Assembly: GCA_018398765.1 (NCBI GenBank)
Contig: JAHBMJ010004165.1
Span: 1 to 64,000, forward strand
Reading direction: 5' to 3'
DNA length: 64,000 nt
From: Chromera velia
Lineage: Eukaryota; Sar; Chromeraceae
Part shown: piece by piece, positions 62,943 through 64,000 of the stretch
Layout: every line of letters begins with the position of its first letter
Position numbering within the stretch: the stretch's first letter is position 1
Made by a program: the position numbers and the translations under genes
The notes under the pieces: model-generated
Seen by the model: the letters and a program-made list of their open reading frames with translations, nothing else
What the model was told of the DNA's origin: nothing
The model's database searches: none

Positions 62943-64000
62943 ATGGAGCAAAGCTTCTCCATCCCTCTGCTTGCAGCTTTCGCCCGCTCGCACGTTGCCT
63001 TGTCTCTGCTTGACTGGAAGTGCCTTGAGGACGATTTCCTTGTCGTTCTCGAAGGATTTGGGGCTCCGTTCACCCGCCCCCTTTTTGTTAAAGCAGGTCC
63101 AGTAGAGCACGTTGAAGTAGAGACCGCGAGACCCCACAAACTCTTGATCTCCAAGATCCAATTCCAGACAGTCTTCTGTCGGGATCAATTGCAAGAGAAC
63201 CCTCATGACCTGGCCGAAACGTTCCAGGAGAAGTGGAATGAGTGGATCGCGCAGGTGCACGCCTCCGGGAGTCGATTGACGGGGGCGCTTGCGCGTCTGT
63301 GTCGTGAAAAGAACATCACCTTCGTGCTTGCGTGCGTGAATGCGGGTGATGGCACTCCGCGTCATGACATACATGCTCGCGAGAAGAGGCGACAGCAGGA
63401 ATTCAGCATTTTCGGGCGAGTTGCCCATACCACCGCTGATGCTGTGTTCAGGGACGATGAAGGTCCTGCACCCATGAAGATTATGTACAAACAGATGATG
63501 GATGTGATGCGAGCAACCGCGTTGTCGATGCCAGACGCCGCCTCCCGCCAGCCGGCGGTGAAGGACTCCAACCGCCCCACTGATGGGGCACCAGGGAGCA
63601 GGGTACAGGAATTCAGGCAGGGGGGGGACTTCTCAATTGATCAGGAAGTCTATGAAACTCTAGTCGCACAGCGCCCAAACGGAATTGACATCGTCTTTCG
63701 ATACAACGTCGTCTTCAACGCGCGTAGTGCAGCAGACATCCAGTCAAAGGCTCATGAGTTCGGCCCCTTGCTGCGCGAGAGACTGGCCTGTCGGCCTTTG
63801 AATCAGCACGGGGGTAATTGCTTTGTTCTCGACCCCCGAAGAGTCCAGACCCTGATTGATGGTCTGTATGAGAGGGGCAAAGCGCACAGTCTGTGGGGGA
63901 GGGGGGATGGAGGGTTCCTAATCGGGGTGGAGGTCGGCAGTGCCCCCGTTCCCACCAAATCATTTCGCCGCGAGAAAGAAAAGAAGGAGCTGAGAAGAGA
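62943..64000 (+). CDS. partial unclassified protein running off the window
   Basis: An open frame of at least 352 codons from ATG 62943 (MEQSFSIPLLAAFARSHVAL) to the window end, with no stop. An alternative start is the Met at 62907. The codons give a well-mixed, helix- and strand-rich protein: DFLVVLEGFGAPFTRPLFV, KLLISKIQFQTVFCRDQLQE, NITFVLACVNAGDG, KIMYKQMMDVMRATALSM, NGIDIVFRYNVVFNARSA and GNCFVLDPRRVQTLIDGLYE. I do not recognise a family. The C-terminal visible part is Lys/Arg/Glu-rich. The overlapping minus-strand frames here (62922-63428, 63715-63963) are weaker and probably shadows. It could be a host orphan gene or a mobile-element ORF. Confidence 0.55.
   Translation, partial: MEQSFSIPLLAAFARSHVALSLLDWKCLEDDFLVVLEGFGAPFTRPLFVKAGPVEHVEVETARPHKLLISKIQFQTVFCRDQLQENPHDLAETFQEKWNEWIAQVHASGSRLTGALARLCREKNITFVLACVNAGDGTPRHDIHAREKRRQQEFSIFGRVAHTTADAVFRDDEGPAPMKIMYKQMMDVMRATALSMPDAASRQPAVKDSNRPTDGAPGSRVQEFRQGGDFSIDQEVYETLVAQRPNGIDIVFRYNVVFNARSAADIQSKAHEFGPLLRERLACRPLNQHGGNCFVLDPRRVQTLIDGLYERGKAHSLWGRGDGGFLIGVEVGSAPVPTKSFRREKEKKELRR

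Noticed and set aside
62922-63428. 168-codon minus-strand frame
   Set aside because: Lies opposite the longer plus-strand frame that runs through the window end with better composition.

Overview
The window looks like a nuclear contig from a microbial eukaryote, most likely an alveolate alga of the chromerid type (for example Chromera). That placement is inference. It rests on intron-rich genes with GT-AG introns and TGCAG acceptors, a ciliary gene, a protist/fungal-type (Cet1-like) mRNA-capping fold, abundant microsatellites and LTR elements, and many TGCATGCA words. No rRNA, tRNA, CRISPR array or operon was seen.

Layout. 1-2.6 kb: an unclassified minus-strand reading frame. 2.6-9.2 kb: mostly gene-free sequence with a SINE-like unit, AT-rich self-complementary clusters and a 7.0-7.9 kb tandem array whose units look like exon plus short intron. 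9.2-15.6 kb: a minus-strand gene for a multi-pass membrane protein with a long Ser/Gly/Lys-rich tail. 16.6-29.2 kb: a Ty1/Copia element flanked by an exact 5-bp duplication, interrupted by a complete-length Ty3/Gypsy chromovirus with its own LTRs, primer-binding site and chromodomain. 29.2-31.4 kb: AT-rich sequence with SINE-like units. 31.4-38.1 kb: a signal-peptide exon, a minus-strand cluster of unclassified frames, a roughly 1-kb minisatellite and a run of exon-like modules. 38.1-40.8 kb: a foldback element and simple repeats.

The right half is the ordinary gene-bearing part. It holds LSm5 (minus), an intron-rich CFAP92/KIAA1257-like ciliary gene (plus, at least 17 exons), an intronless protein with an MGKCC acylation start (minus), an Ldh2-family malate/lactate dehydrogenase-like gene (plus, two exons), and a two-exon cap guanine-N7 methyltransferase (minus). 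The methyltransferase has an N-terminal half resembling a degenerate Cet1/TTM RNA triphosphatase. A plus-strand reading frame then runs off the end of the window. MGKCC/Ldh2 and capping enzyme/last frame are divergent pairs that may share promoter regions.

The points I would look at first are the triphosphatase-like/methyltransferase fusion, the excess of GTCAGT and GTCGGT splice donors, the unclassified frames interrupted mainly by TAA, and the exon-intron tandem array. Exon borders were read by eye from splice sites and phase; no search was run.
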